A DNA stretch of 64,000 bases from Branchiostoma floridae (taxonomy: Eukaryota > Chordata > Leptocardii > Amphioxiformes > Branchiostomatidae): the NCBI RefSeq assembly GCF_000003815.2, contig NC_049991.1, positions 108,368-172,367 on the forward strand, written 5' to 3'. The number at the start of each line of letters is the position of its first letter. Position 1 is the stretch's first letter. Of the stretch, positions 43,801-53,500 are shown in pieces. A program made the position numbers and the translations under genes. A model generated the notes under the pieces. That model saw only the letters and a list, made by a program, of their open reading frames with translations. It made no database searches and was not told the DNA's origin.

Positions 43801-46413
43801 TTAAGTATGCTTGTAATTTTTACAGGGCTTTGTGGCCAAACCAACCAAAAATGCTGATGGAACCTTGAACCTGATGAACTGGGAGTGTGCAATCCCTGGT
43901 AAAAAGGGAGTAAGTATTTTTAATTGAATGTCATGTGTCTCTCATCTGTTCAGTTCTATTATCATATGGCCATGGGACGTTGACCAATCAGAAGATCCCA
44001 TTTCATGTTGATTATGACACCATAACACATGGAAAATCATTAACAGCCGTGCATTAAATAGTTTCATTAATGACTTTAGAAAGCTTGAACTAATTAGAAG
44101 GACAGACACAGAACTCTTACCAATCAGAATGAGAGATACATTAATCAGAATAGCACAGAGCTGTTTGGGTAGGCTATATGATAATAACGTTAATGACCAC
44201 CGAGTGAGCGAAACAAACATGGTTTTATTCGGTGGTTATAGCAAAGGCCCAGGTGTTATGACACCATATACACCTCGGGACGAGTCATTGACCCTTACTT
44301 ATTAGCTAGCACACTTGTTTGCAGCCCTGTTTCTTCATGTTTTCCGCTATGTTGTCTTCATGTATCCCCTTTTACTTGTGTAATTTTTAGAAAAGGAGAT
44401 AGAATAAGTCTTTTTCTTTTGGTTATGCAACTAATTTTCTTTTGGTGCAAGTAATTTTGAGTCAACTTGAAGCAGTGCAAGTTGACCCAAACATATTTCA
44501 AGCCTGTTCGTATTTCTAAAGCAGTCATGATTGCTCTAATCTGCTGATTCTTGCTGTTTTGTGTTAGACACCATGGGAGCAGGGTCTGTATAAGCTGCGG
44601 ATGCTGTTTAAGGATGATTACCCCTCCTCGCCACCAAAATGTGAGTTACAAACTCTGCCCTTTAATTGGCTATGTTATCATTGCTATTTGAAGTTTGCTG
44701 ATATAGTGATAAAGCTTGTGCTCATCTGTACTCACCATGACAGAGGTAGGTGCCCCCAGTTCTGACATGCTTTCATGATGGAACATGACTTGTAAAGGCC
44801 ACAATGACAGGTAACTTGTCTTACAGTACAGAGGAGAGTCACTAATTGTTGTTGTTGTTTCAGGCAAGTTTGAACCACCCCTGTTCCACCCCAACGTGTA
44901 CCCATCTGGCACTGTGTGTCTATCACTTCTTGATGAAGACAAAGATTGGAGACCAGCCGTTACCATCAAACAGGTCAGGCCTGGTCAGCGCTCTCTTCTT
45001 TAAGTTTGGTAGAGTAAAGCTTTGTGTTAAGCACTGGAGGTGGGAAGTATCTTGGGTCTCCCAGGGGAAATTTTCTACTTCTTAACATCTGAAACTTGAT
45101 TTCCTGGATTTTGACAGCAATATTTCCAATGGTTTCATATTAATATTTATGAACATATTTGAACACTGTTGAGTCTGAAAATGTAGTCGATTTTTGTCTA
45201 GCAAGGGTGACAAAATTGTTGGAATCACTTGGTGGATACCACACTGTCTCGATTAAAGTGGGCACTTTTTAATCTTTTTTGGAATTCAAGTTATACTTCA
45301 TTTTCCAAAGTCAGGGTGCATGATTTATATGAGGTCAATCCCTGAAAATTTTGGAACAGAACCTGAAGCCTACCAGGAAGCCAATGTGACACAGGCACGT
45401 GTAGCTTGGTACATGTATTTTCCAGTAGCCCCAGCGGCAATTTGTCTTCACAGAAGACCTTCAGACAAGAAAAAATGCTCCTCCCTATAAAAGAGAGCAA
45501 GGTGGTGCTGGGGATCTGCCGGCCATCTGCCATGCGAGTTTATGTTGGTCGAAGGTAATTCCAGGTCTAAATTTCAAGATTCAACCTCCATTGTGCTCCC
45601 GAATTTGAGCAAGGTTGAATCATGCAGAAGGCAACCCACAAGTTTGCAAAGGTGACGCCATGGGGAAAAGAAGAACATTGTATAGAAGTCCTTCATTTCA
45701 GCAAAATTACCCGGGAATTAGAAAAGAAACAATATAGATCTAAATTCATCCTGTTCAGAATGTGTTCAAGCTCATTGGAAAGAGGTATGTGCAGGTTTTT
45801 CCATCTTCATCCATCTGAGCAGCACAACTGAACTAAGTTCACTGATGAAGGATAGGGAGGAGTGGAGAAGGAGGGTCCAGCATGCTTCCCGAGTTGGCAT
45901 CTGACGATGTCCTCGACTGACTGACTTTTCCATCTTATGTTTCAGTCTGGCATATTTGTTTCAAACTTGCCCCAAGATGGTTTAAACAGTCCAAAGCAAT
46001 ACATGTACTTGTCTTTTGATAGACTAATAGAAAGTTTTGGTCTTTGTCTTTCACAGATCTTGCTAGGAATCCAGGAACTTTTGAATGAGCCTAACATCAA
46101 AGACCCTGCACAGGCAGAAGCATACTCCTTGTACTGGTAAGTGACACAACTGGACTTGAACAGATCAGAGATTGTTTTAGATATAGGGGTGGTGGATCTG
46201 ATGTCAATGTGTCAACATATGCCTCCAACTGTTAATTCCCATTTAGTGTGAGCAAACATTGGGGTCTGTTGGCATACATTTGTATAAGAAAATGAATGTT
46301 CTAGTCTTGGTTGTCTTAATGTGAAAAGTCTTTTCTTTTTCAGCCAAAACCGAGCAGAGTATGAGAAGAGAGTTCGCCAGCAAGCAAAGGCCTTTGCAGA
46401 CCCGGAAAGTTAA
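40803..46413 (+). CDS. UBE2I: UBE2I/UBC9, SUMO-conjugating enzyme E2, complete, 6 coding exons
   Basis: E2 that takes SUMO from SAE1/SAE2 as a thioester and transfers it to lysines in psi-K-x-E motifs, with or without an E3; mainly nuclear. Exons 40803-40868, 43826-43909, 44568-44640, 44864-44973, 46057-46136 and 46344-46413 join in phase to 160 codons plus TAA. The catalytic features are all visible: the HPN motif at residues 83-85, active-site Cys93 in TVCLSLL, Tyr87, Lys101 and Asp127, and the basic N-terminal helix [10 protein letters not shown]. Length is two residues more than human because of a short tail change (ADPES). The coding exon begins 2 nt after a splice acceptor, so there must be an upstream non-coding exon, probably near 40500-40615. 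Divergent to RINT1 and 4 kb upstream of KDELR on the same strand. Confidence 0.97.
40948..42415 (-). mobile_element. hAT-like element copy (same family as 16069-16798), interrupted and 3'-truncated
   Basis: Starts CAGGGCTCAAAGTACCATAT; matches the right half of the 16069 family read backwards (GCATGTAAAATTGGTGTGGT, ACCTGACATTAGAAAAAGCG, TTTGGTGTTGTCT). The palindrome-array element at 41067-42207 is inserted in it. The distal end is missing. Confidence 0.65.
41067..42207. mobile_element. DNA transposon with internal arrays of short palindromes
   Basis: Target duplication ACCTGACA at 41059-41066 and 42208-42215; the host sequence is known from the related copy near 16690, so the insertion is certain. 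TIR core TACCGAGGTCACGGGTTCC against TACCGAAGTCACGGGTTCC. From 41092 to 41580 and from 41970 to 42180 run about 20 imperfect 20-24 bp palindromes of the form GCACT-N8-10-AGTGC, spaced roughly 30-45 bp; the first is a perfect 22-bp palindrome (41092-41113). The centre (41600-41960) has none. No transposase; open frames here are artefacts. Confidence 0.85.
42430..42640. repeat. Inverted copy of the 1930-2232 repeat
   Basis: ATTTGATTATATGGATGACA at 42440 and GTATACCAGCAATTAGGTGT at 42591 match the earlier copy on the opposite strand. Confidence 0.6.
43390..43700. repeat. Interspersed AT-rich plus CCGCTAGGGGGCCC repeat copy
   Basis: AATTATGCAAATTAGCTG at 43415, GTACCTTAGGAAGCCGCTAG and GGGGCCC near 43557-43583, then ACCCACCTACCAAATATTAT. 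Inverted relative to the copy at 530-960. UBE2I intron 1. Confidence 0.55.
43826..43909 (+). CDS. UBE2I: UBE2I coding exon 2
   Basis: 28 codons, [18 protein letters not shown] to AIPGKKG, phase 0 on both sides, donor GTAAGT. Confidence 0.97.
44430..44505. repeat. End fragment of the CAGGGCTCGAAATAC hAT-like family
   Basis: GGTGCAAGTAATTTTGAGTC and TATTTCAAGCCTG correspond to the 16069 end of the family read backwards. UBE2I intron 2. Confidence 0.5.
44568..44640 (+). CDS. UBE2I: UBE2I coding exon 3
   Basis: [18 protein letters not shown] to SSPPK plus 1 nt; acceptor TTAG, donor GTGAGT. Confidence 0.97.
44864..44973 (+). CDS. UBE2I: UBE2I coding exon 4 (active site)
   Basis: Begins by completing Cys75, then [20 protein letters not shown] with HPN and catalytic Cys93, ending AVTIKQ; donor GTCAGG. 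Confidence 0.97.
46057..46136 (+). CDS. UBE2I: UBE2I coding exon 5
   Basis: [20 protein letters not shown] to SLY plus 2 nt of a Cys codon; donor GTAAGT. Contains Asp127. Confidence 0.97.
46344..46413 (+). CDS. UBE2I: UBE2I coding exon 6 (stop)
   Basis: Completes Cys138, then [22 protein letters not shown] and TAA. No well-placed AATAAA was seen in the next 1.5 kb, so the 3' UTR end is not assigned. Confidence 0.96.
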
Positions 46414-48090
46414 GCTAAAGGTCAAGAACAGTATTGGAAAGGCATTTTGTTCAAGTTATTCATTTGAAGTATTTTCTCCCCCCCCCCTCCCCATATACAA
46501 CAAACAAATCTGTGAGCAGGTTAAGCCTCATCCCTAGTCAATAGCTGTTTTACTTTATTAACATTCCTAAATGTACTTTCTTATATGACTCATTTCAGTG
46601 TTGTTACCTTCTATTACCGTCTCATGGAGGAGTATTTATACAATCAAGTACCTTATATAACTATATAGAAGAAGAGTTGGGGAAAGTGATGGTATATTTC
46701 TTACTTGACTTGTTCCATTTACATGTAATTCTTATCTAATGTCAGATTAACTACCGCACATCCTTGAGAAAGTTGAGTTCAACTCAAAGCTGTGGGATTT
46801 TTGCAATTTGGGCATGCACTCTAGTTTTCATAGAAATTTAGCTTCACATCTTATATGCCTTTTATGCTAACAATCTGCTCTTGTGCCACTTAAGATTTCC
46901 TCAGATTAAGAAGTGTCTAATGTACTAGATGTGGTGCTGACATAGAGACACATGCACTTGTCACGCAACTTTCCTTTATTTCTGCCATGTAACTTGATTT
47001 TTAAAAGGATTAAACATCTGACAAACTCAAAATTGCTACACAGTATAACATTGTACAAAGCATTTCTTATTTTGCCAACCATAGTTAGGTGGATGGACTT
47101 GTATCAGTTTGCAGAAAATCTATTTAAAAGCATCAAAATTACATTGTACTGCTACTAGCATATGTACTACATATGTACTGCTACTAGCAATTTTGACCTG
47201 CCCATTCAAGCAAACCATATTTGTGTTTTTCCTGTGAAGAAATAGTTGTTAAAGCAGTGTAATTATTAGTCATTGTTTAAGTGGAGAGTTGTCCATTTTA
47301 AGCTGAAAGCTAAGCCACTTCATTGTAAAGGATACCCTATCTTCAAGAGCATGTCAAATGCAACAATATCTTATCAAATTCTTAGTTTATTTATTGTACT
47401 TTGGTGTAGTAAATGATTTTTCAGATTGTCGTAGTTGTAAGTTGTAGAAAGTTTTCTCCATGCTTGAGGCTGGTTTGTTCATGATAGTAACATATGTATA
47501 AATGTGTCATAGATTATCCCAGACTCTTTCCTATTATTTGTGTACAGTTCATATGTAGCAGTAATATTGTGTATTCATTCAGTGGTTCAGTACTGCAAGA
47601 ATGCATCTCAGGAAAACCTTTATAGATATGAGATGGCAAATGTGATCTTATCAAGAATTGCTTTTGTCATTTTGATAAAATTTTTTAGTGTTTACAATTT
47701 TGCATTTAGTTTGGTGTCCCGGCCTAGGTCATAAAACATCAAGATTTCAGTACAAAATAGAACGCCCGGTAAAAAAAAACAGCTGGAGCCTAACTTCCGA
47801 GTGGAGGGTACTAGTGGTCCTGTTTTTTGAGAGGGGGCGAGATTGCTGCCGATTTCTTGGGGGGGGGGGTCGAGATCTCTGGAGGGGGGCATAATCACTA
47901 GTGTTTTTGCCCAGAGATCACGGGGGTGAAATCACTGTGACCTGAACCTGATCTCTACCTGAATTTACCCACCCCTAGCAGGGATATATCTAAATCTGGC
48001 ACCTTCCTCGTTCTGCTCCAGCTGCTGCACTACTACAATTTCTGTGCACAACATGATCATTCTTGCAAAAGCAGTTAATAGGTGAGGTGT
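46414..48090. other. UBE2I 3' UTR and flank; no other gene seen
   Basis: AT-rich sequence without recognisable protein. Low-complexity: C run at 46480-46492, G run near 47860-47870. The UBE2I transcript end is not assigned. Confidence 0.5.
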
Positions 48091-48245
48091 CATTTATATG
48101 GTCTTGTCACATCCATACAAAAGTATTGGTTTGATACAGATGTCGAATATTCTAAGTGGGCACTTCGGAGAGAGACGAACGGAGTAGATGAACATAACCT
48201 TACGTGCTTTGAGTGTGAGCTGTTTGGGGGCAAGAAAGAAGCTGC
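48090..48245 (-). mobile_element. Short LINE RT C-terminal fragment
   Basis: The minus strand reads LTLKARKVMFIYSVRLSPKC and IFDICIKPILLYGCD, like the thumb-side 'IKPILLYGCEIWG' box of non-LTR RTs. Flanked by the 48290-48370 dispersed repeat. Confidence 0.5.
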
Positions 48246-48399
48246 CTGATGAAGTTATACTATTAATCAGGCTCAAGTCAATGTCGGTGGGGCGTAGGGC
48301 CTTCGGCGCTACATGTGCTGAAAATTCTGTTAGCAAAAGTTCGCCCGCTCATACGAAATTTGCTGCCGTCGCCTCTGCAGGTAGTTAACAGTTGGAGTG

Positions 48400-50332
48400 A
48401 ACTATGTCAACAGATCACATTGCATATTTAATCATCTTGGAAGTCGCCACTGACCAGACCTTGAGGTAAGATATGTTCAAACCTGTATTAGCGACCACCC
48501 AGCTTATGTTACTGTCTTAAACTACCGCAAGATCTGCTTAGAGATTACTCAAAATACACCATCATGACCCTTCCCCATTGGGTAAGAACAGCCCCTGCCC
48601 TGCGTCAAGCCTCTCTATGACCCTAGTTTCGACCAAACAACTTTCGCTAGCTACTATCATAGGGGGAATAATTTGCAAGGAGATTTTGCGATTACTAGTA
48701 TACGGTTTCATTTGCCAGCGTTACCCACGGGGGCCGCCCTAAGATGCCACGGATGTTTTGCTGATCTTATTATGCATACGTACGCCGTGTTGCCACTGAC
48801 TATGGTGATTAGAAAGGTAAATAAACCAAGTCCAAACAAACAGTTTTTTTTTCTATTAAAAATACTTCACTTCCCTTTTTTTTAAGACAGAATTTTCACA
48901 ATAATGTTGGTAGCGCCGAATCACTGTTGTCACCTGTTACTAGGTATTGGTGGCTCGTGTCCCTAAATACAACCAGTACAAAACAGCCACACAATTGTCA
49001 TACACATAAGAAATAAAGCTTCACAAAACACTACAAATATTGGTCTTCAAATGTTTGTTGAGTAGAAGACCGGCCATAGAAAAAACAACATAAGCATCAC
49101 CGCCCTTGTTTTCCCCAGGGAGCGTGGCCCCGAAGGTGCAGACATGCGAACGGCCAAAAGATTTGTTACTCTAACAAATGATTCGTACCGTCTATAAAAA
49201 TGAAACTTCACAGAGTGATGTCGAATATGTTTCCCAAGACATACACAGAGTTTTTTTGTGATTTTGGCGTTGTCCTCTTTCGTAATGATTTTGTTGGTCG
49301 GGCCGCCGCATTCAGTGCATTTCGCCCATTTCCCATGAAAACACGACTTGGATTGTGATAGATTCAGCCCTCGCGGGAGACAAGAAGCACACACAATCAC
49401 AATTCTACTGTCAAAAGAAAGCTAATGTATCATAAAATTAGAATTTTTATTGATGTTTATCTAAATTGCTCACCAGCTTCCAAAGAGAGTAGATTACAAA
49501 AGCGTGCCGAGTTAGGGCACACTGTCTAACGCAGCTCAAAATCGGAAGTTATATTTACAATAGCGTCCTCATCGTTTGCCAGTTGTAACGCGGAGGGTGA
49601 AGGGTTCATGAACCGTATGAATGCATTCTTTATCCAAGAATGGTCTTTAGATGAATGTGTTAAAAATTCATTGACCAAAACTTGACCACTCTTTGGCAAC
49701 TAGTGATGGAGCGTCGTGAGTTCTAGCGCGTAAAATTAAAAAAGCCCCCGTTATAATTGATATTACCCGTCAGCTTTCCTGTTCAGGTATTCATCATATT
49801 TTCGGCAGAATTCTACTGTCTATAACCTTAGACAGGCCTGGAGGCTATCATCAAGGTCAGTGGTGACATACCGTCAAACTGACAGACCACTAAGGACCGG
49901 TGTCGTAAGACCCTGAACCTCCTTGGAATGAGTGAGGTGGCTCTCCGCAGTCTAAGCGTAAATCACTGGAGACTGGCTCCCAATCAGTCCTATATGTCCA
50001 TGATCTGGGGAAGGTAGGTCTTACTTTGCCGTATTAAAAATCCGACTCAATATACTAGTACTCAAACAGTGTGTACTCGTTCCACAGAGAACCAACCAGT
50101 ACTTATAGCCTCCCGTAGCAGTCTCCGCGCGTGAACGGGACTTTTTTGTGGGTGGGGGTGGGGTTGGGGATATCGCCGGTTCGCGATTTTCAACATTGGC
50201 TAGGGTCTCTGTAATATGCCGGGAAAGGGAGTTTGATGAGGAGGGGAGTTTTGCCCTGGTTCGGACAGGGCAAGCCAGGGTCTCTCTTAGCCTCGTGGCT
50301 ATTTTCAAATGTTTGGCGCCAAATCTAGCTGA
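48400..50332. other. Intergenic; one unrecognised open frame at 49047-49400 (-)
   Basis: GCAAGATCTGCTTAGAGATT at 48525-48544 resembles the TIR end of the element in KDELR intron 2. The minus-strand 117-codon frame 49047-49400 has a Cys-rich start (CASCLPRG...CTECGG) but matches no family I know. The rest is unremarkable. Confidence 0.35.
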
Positions 50333-50400
50333 CCAATCAGCGCTATCCAGCTCCATATATCCCACCATGCCCAGCGTGCCACGTCGCAGTCGCCATTTTC
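50333..50400 (+). promoter_or_regulatory. Probable KDELR promoter: CCAAT box, UPRE-like site, YY1-like site
   Basis: CCAAT at 50333-50337, CCACGTCG at 50379-50386 (reverse CGACGTGG, one base from the ATF6/XBP1 core TGACGTGG), and CGCCATTTT at 50391-50399 (reverse AAAATGGCG, YY1-like). The start codon is 40 bp downstream. KDEL receptors are unfolded-protein-response targets in mammals, so the site is plausible. Spacing is not that of a classic ERSE (CCAAT-N9-CCACG). Confidence 0.4.
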
Positions 50401-50439
50401 CTTCCAAGTTGGCAGCGAGTCGTCGTGCACACAGCAGCC

Positions 50440-50530
50440 ATGAACGTCTTCAGACTCATAGGAGACCTCTCCCATTTACTGGCTATCATCATCCTATTGC
50501 TCAAGATATGGAAGACAAGGTCATGTGCAG
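50440..50530 (+). CDS. KDELR: KDELR exon 1
   Basis: [20 protein letters not shown] to TRSCA plus 1 nt; donor GTGGGT. First membrane helix, with Arg5, Asp9 and His12. Confidence 0.96.
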
Positions 50531-53500
50531 GTGGGTTGTCCTGATTTTTACAGAAACTGGCCAATTCGCTAACCGAGCTCTCCAGATGCCCCACTTGAAC
50601 CGGTCTTGTGTATACTTCTTGTATTTTACAAATATCGATAGTCAGCCTATTTTCTAGTCGGTGTCTATCATCATAGTATGGTAACTTTGTATGTACAAAC
50701 ATAAGAATTTTTTTAATTTCTTTTCCCTGATATATCCTTGTGAAGTGTTGCAATTTCCATCTCGTATTTTTGGAGTAATGATTTGCAGTGTCCCTAGACA
50801 GACTGCAGACTGGACCATCGTTGTGAAGGACAGTTTGGTGTCAGTTGCCTGAGTTTACAAACATGTAGACATGGGGTGTTGTAGAAATTCAAAAATACAC
50901 CAAACACTTCACATACCCAACACCCGTTAGCTCCCGCAGATTCTCCCGTTCAGGTGCATACTCTGTGTCCAAGTTTATATAAATGAATATCTGCAGCGGA
51001 GACAGTATTTCCGGATTGGCGTCCGGAAGTTTTCCCGCATAATTTCCAGACTTCTTTCAGGTAGAAAGCCGGACTTTGATAGTATAAGGACTGCTTTGCG
51101 AATTGAACACTAATGTCGTTCTTCCCCGTGAAGCTTTGCCGCGACTGTGATGTCTATGTGGTAGTGTGGGAGTATGGGATGGCAGACTGGACATGTCACA
51201 TGTGCCACGTAGTACAGACTGGCTGCTCAGCTGGCCGGCAGCGCTACAGGAATGGGTCCCATGTGTGTATGGCAGGAAGACAGGGATTAGTTACACTGTA
51301 CTATTACACAGCAGGTAGATAGTTACAGTAGTTGGGTTTGTAGCATGGTACCTGTGGTTTATATTTCCCGACGGCAAGCCAGCCAGGCTAAGACATCACA
51401 AATAGGTAGAGATTGCAGACTTCACCGCCATATGCATACCTCACCTGTTTTGCAATCACACAGCAAAAATGACAGCATTTAGTATTTTGATTGCATTTTT
51501 TAAGGAGTTTCCTCAGTACAAAGCCATTGACCACCTCTAGGCACTGAACTATGCTCACTGTGGCAGCATCTCTTCTCCCTAAGTCAGAAACATCAGGCTA
51601 AGGCAAGCTGGACTAACTCAGTAACTGACTATACGCCAAAAAGTAGTTACTCAAGCAACTGGATATGGTTTGAAACGGTCAGACGTTCGGATAGAATCCA
51701 NNNNNNNNNNNNNNNNNNNNNNNNNNNNNNNNNNNNNNNNNNNNNNNNNNNNNNNNNNNNNNNNNNNNNNNNNNNNNNNNNNNNNNNNNNNNNNNNNNNN
51801 CACTGACGTAGGATAGTGGATTCTATCCGAAACGTCTGACCGTTTCAAAACCATATCCAGTTGCTTGAGTAACTACTTTTTGGCGTATCTTATTACCTGG
51901 ATGTCTAACCTACATCGACGTATCAGTAACTGACTCAATAGGCGAAGCAGGGGTTACGAGGCTGCTCAGGAAATTCCCTACCCCATTTGGCCAGAATGGT
52001 TTGGTCCGCTCACACCGGGAAGGTCCCCTCTGTTGCGCACCCGGGGTATGGCTCTCCGACCTCCATTTAACGCCATATGTGAGGGACGGCTTTAGCCAAA
52101 ACTAGGTACATGTACTCATTTTCACCAGAGTAAAGTGAGGAAAGTCGTGTTAAGTGCCTATTATCCAGCCTATTATAGCTGCAGAGTCTCTTCGTCTTCG
52201 TACATATAGCGAGAGAGAACGAAGTGACTTTATATTATGAATTAATGTGATATGTTTGGATACCAGGCTCAGCCAGACTAGCCCCTAACAATATGTCAGT
52301 CCCTTGGGGCAAAGTGAATGCATTGTCGTGTACATGTACACAGTTACCCAATGTGTGTCCAACCTATATTGGATCAGAACTTTGTTCTAGTACCTCAATT
52401 AGTCAATCAAAAATGGTTTATTATTATTATTATTATTATTATTAAAACAAGGTTCTGGCAGCCAGGGGCTGAATTGTGTCTTGTTGTACATTGAAAACTT
52501 TGCTTATTTGTTATTTTGACATAATCAATTACTGTACTATAATGTTATCACACTTTAAAACTAATGATTTGGCGGAGTATTGGTCTTTCAATGGATATTT
52601 AAATATATGTGATATACAGCTCGTAAGCAATCTGGCTGCCGTGTTATCGATCTTGTGCCCTTGGGAAAGGCACTTTACACGACTTTCCTCACTTTACTCA
52701 GGTGAAAATGAGTACCTACTAGCTTCGGCTAGGGCCGTCAAATGTTAGGACGTTAAATGTCCGGGCAGAGCCATACCCCAGGTACGTTAAAGAACCCGCC
52801 GCACGTGTGATGGTGTGGTGTGAGTGGTTCAAAACCTACAGTACCTTGGCCGCACCTGGGGCAATTACTGTCGTATTGACTATTGAGGTCACCTGAGTAG
52901 GGATGGGTACCTGTACAGAAAATTCAGGTCAGGTTCAGATCCAGAGGATCGGGTCCGGACCTGAACCTGGACCTGATTCATTATGATATAATGCGAGAAC
53001 TTGTGAATGGGCGATACTCAAAACAATGGTCCTTTTCGCTACAAAGAAATCTGTTTTGTGGAGTATTCTACTCCCACTTGCATTTTACAAGCTAACTGCC
53101 TCTACACAATTGACTCTAAAACTTGACTATACTCTACTTCGCTCTTGTTTTTTTCCTGGACCGGTAATCTCCAAAACGTGTGAATGTCTGATCATATAAT
53201 CTGTTCAATTCCAATAGGTCCAACATCTGGTCCACCAAATTTTTTCAGGTGCGGTTTTTCTGGACCGGTCCAATAAGAAAAAAACGGTTTTGTACCGGTC
53301 CACAGTAACAATACCCAGCCCTACACCTGAGTGGCGCCGAATGGCAGCTCGCTCCAGACCCTTGCGATTTAGGCCCGCCTATTGTAAGCTCCTCGCAATT
53401 CAGCCCCTGGCTGCAAAGAGTGAGTAGTCGGCCCACCCAGTAACAATAACAGGTCTGCAGTTCTTTCTGCCTTGTGCATACTGGCTGCAAACCTACGGCA

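Noticed and set aside
44020-44260. Possible MITE with TTATGACACCATA direct repeats
   Set aside because: The direct repeats are clear but candidate inverted ends are only about 8 bp with mismatches; not enough to call boundaries.
44670-44969. 99-codon minus-strand frame
   Set aside because: Antisense of UBE2I exon 4 and its flanking intron.
50021-50407. 128-codon minus-strand frame over the KDELR promoter
   Set aside because: It is antisense to the promoter and 5' UTR, has no recognisable similarity, and the stretch has promoter motifs; likely a chance open frame in GC-rich DNA.
51113-51322. Cys-rich 69-codon frame in KDELR intron 1
   Set aside because: Pattern of cysteines matches no zinc-finger spacing I know and there are no splice signals around it.
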